In this document: positions 63,053-64,000 of the stretch, piece after piece | How positions within the stretch are numbered: the first letter of the stretch is position 1 | Layout: each line of letters opens with the position of its first letter | Assembly: GCF_002385225.1 (NCBI RefSeq) | Contig: NZ_DGDC01000003.1 | Span: 4,186 to 68,185 of the forward strand | Direction: 5' to 3' | DNA length: 64,000 bases | From: Psychrobacter sp. UBA3962 | GTDB lineage: Bacteria > Pseudomonadota > Gammaproteobacteria > Pseudomonadales > Moraxellaceae | Notes under the pieces: model-generated | Seen by the model: the letters and a program-made list of their open reading frames with translations, nothing else | Database searches by the model: none | What the model was told of the DNA's origin: nothing | Position numbers and translations under genes: made by a program

Positions 63053-63175
63053 CATCACTTTCCTTATAAAGATGTTAAATGCAGGTATAATCGCTATAAT
63101 CAGTCATTGGGGCTTATAACGCCCTTTTGTCTTGTCGATTTCTATATTGCCTCTAGCCTAGCGGATAAATCAGTC

Positions 63176-63988
63176 ATGTCATCTTCTCTAACATCAATCC
63201 CGAATAAAGCGCAAGGTGGCGTACAGTCTCTTGAAGTTGGGCTGACCGTACTTGATGTGCTTATCGATCACAATGAACCGATGATGCTCAAAGAGATTGC
63301 TCAGGCCATTGATATGCATCCGGCTAAAGTACATCGCTATCTAGTGAGTTTGATTCGTAAAGACTATGCCAAGCAAATAGAAGACGGGCGATATGCTCTC
63401 GGTAATCGTGTTAATGCCTTAAGCTATAGTGGACTGAATCAAAATAACTTATTACAACATCTCACTCGTGCGGCGACTGATATTAAAAATGCGATGCAAT
63501 GTAGTGTACAAATCGCCAAATGGTTTCAAGATGGCCCAGTAGTGATCCAATCCATTGAGTCAGATTCTCCCATTAGTATCATTACTAGAGTTGGTTCACG
63601 TATGCCATTAACCACTTCGGCAACCGGTCGTCTGTTTGCTAGCCTGCAAGATAAAAATATTATCAAAGCACTGGTAAATGCTGAATGGTTACAGGTAGAT
63701 GCCAATGCCGATTTGGACCTTAAATGGCAGCAGTATGAGCAGATGCTTACAACCATTCGACATCAAGGCTATGCCACGGTAACCGGAGATATGCTGATGG
63801 GGATCAGTGCCATTAGTATACCGGTGAACCCTGTTTTAAATGGCGTAGCTGGCAGTGACTCTGGTCAGGTTCAATATACAGAGTATGCATTGACGGTTAT
63901 TGGCACCACACAACAGCTACCAGAAGCTCAAAATCACAATAGGGCAGAGGATATCAGGCGCCTTATACGTAAGCACTTACCTAACTAA
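63176..63988 (+). CDS. IclR-family transcriptional regulator
   Basis: Regulator of about 270 residues with an N-terminal winged helix (QSLEVGLTVLDVLIDHNEPMMLKEIAQAIDMHPAKVHRYL-type sequence) and a C-terminal IclR effector domain containing RVGSRMPLTTSATGRLFAS. The start ATG at 63176 (MSSSLTS) is preferred because it lies closer to the family start; a TTG at 63107 would add 23 residues. It is divergent from maiA and probably regulates it or a linked aromatic pathway. The gene ends in tandem CTAA repeats. Confidence 0.88.
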   Translation: MSSSLTSIPNKAQGGVQSLEVGLTVLDVLIDHNEPMMLKEIAQAIDMHPAKVHRYLVSLIRKDYAKQIEDGRYALGNRVNALSYSGLNQNNLLQHLTRAATDIKNAMQCSVQIAKWFQDGPVVIQSIESDSPISIITRVGSRMPLTTSATGRLFASLQDKNIIKALVNAEWLQVDANADLDLKWQQYEQMLTTIRHQGYATVTGDMLMGISAISIPVNPVLNGVAGSDSGQVQYTEYALTVIGTTQQLPEAQNHNRAEDIRRLIRKHLPN

Positions 63989-64000
63989 CTAACTAACTAA
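63981..64000 (+). repeat. CTAA tandem repeat at the IclR stop codon
   Basis: Five copies of CTAA run from 63981 to the window end and supply the stop codon. It may continue beyond the window. Confidence 0.7.

Noticed and set aside
1..64000. CRISPR arrays, tRNA or rRNA genes, IS elements and prophage
   Set aside because: No regularly spaced repeats, cloverleaf-like sequences, rRNA segments, transposase motifs or phage genes were recognised by eye.

Overview
The window looks like a chromosomal segment of a Moraxellaceae gammaproteobacterium, most likely Psychrobacter or a close relative. This is inferred from gene content and protein style: a fused NuoCD in a complete nuoA-N operon, YbaB-RecR, a carboxynorspermidine route to spermidine, a YcgL-domain protein, and moderately AT-rich housekeeping DNA. 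I see no rRNA, tRNA, CRISPR array, insertion sequence, phage gene or replication origin.

Layout. From 1 to about 12 kb is a mixed housekeeping block: alpha/beta hydrolase, CPBP protease, dusA, an MFS transporter, a phospholipase D-type lipoprotein, a 3-hydroxyisobutyrate dehydrogenase relative, metZ, ybaB, recR, rnd and a lipase. From 12.3 to 20.8 kb, all on the minus strand, is a glycine cleavage locus read in the order gcvT, exported protein, gcvH, two nitroreductases, unknown protein, gcvP. It is headed by two glycine riboswitch aptamers followed by an intrinsic terminator. From 21 to 25.5 kb are ycgL, a small membrane protein, a MoxR ATPase, a VWA protein and a lipoprotein. From 25.7 to 28.7 kb lie carboxynorspermidine decarboxylase and carboxynorspermidine synthase, each with structured DNA or RNA in front of it.

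From 29.5 to 33.9 kb (minus strand) is an ABC importer of the TrpXYZ type with two tandem paralogous binding lipoproteins, followed by metG. From 36.3 to 41 kb are a short-chain fatty acid permease, the two subunits of a 3-oxoacid CoA-transferase, and the Mg transporter mgtE. Next come an Mrp/ApbC iron-sulfur carrier with a translationally coupled DUF2804 gene, then dcd.

From 44.7 to 61.3 kb is the 13-gene nuo operon for respiratory complex I, ended by a strong terminator. It is followed by ferredoxin-NADP reductase, then maleylacetoacetate isomerase divergent from an IclR-type regulator at the right edge.

Most genes are conserved core genes. The most interesting material is non-coding or concerns operon architecture: the glycine riboswitch pair separated by an unusually long linker of about 115 nt; extra genes (exported protein, nitroreductase pair, unknown 268-residue protein) inserted among gcvT, gcvH and gcvP; a leader of about 190 nt before carboxynorspermidine synthase with three stem-loops, one presenting an anti-Shine-Dalgarno loop; an 88-bp nested inverted repeat between scoB and mgtE; and low-complexity extensions on several complex I subunits.
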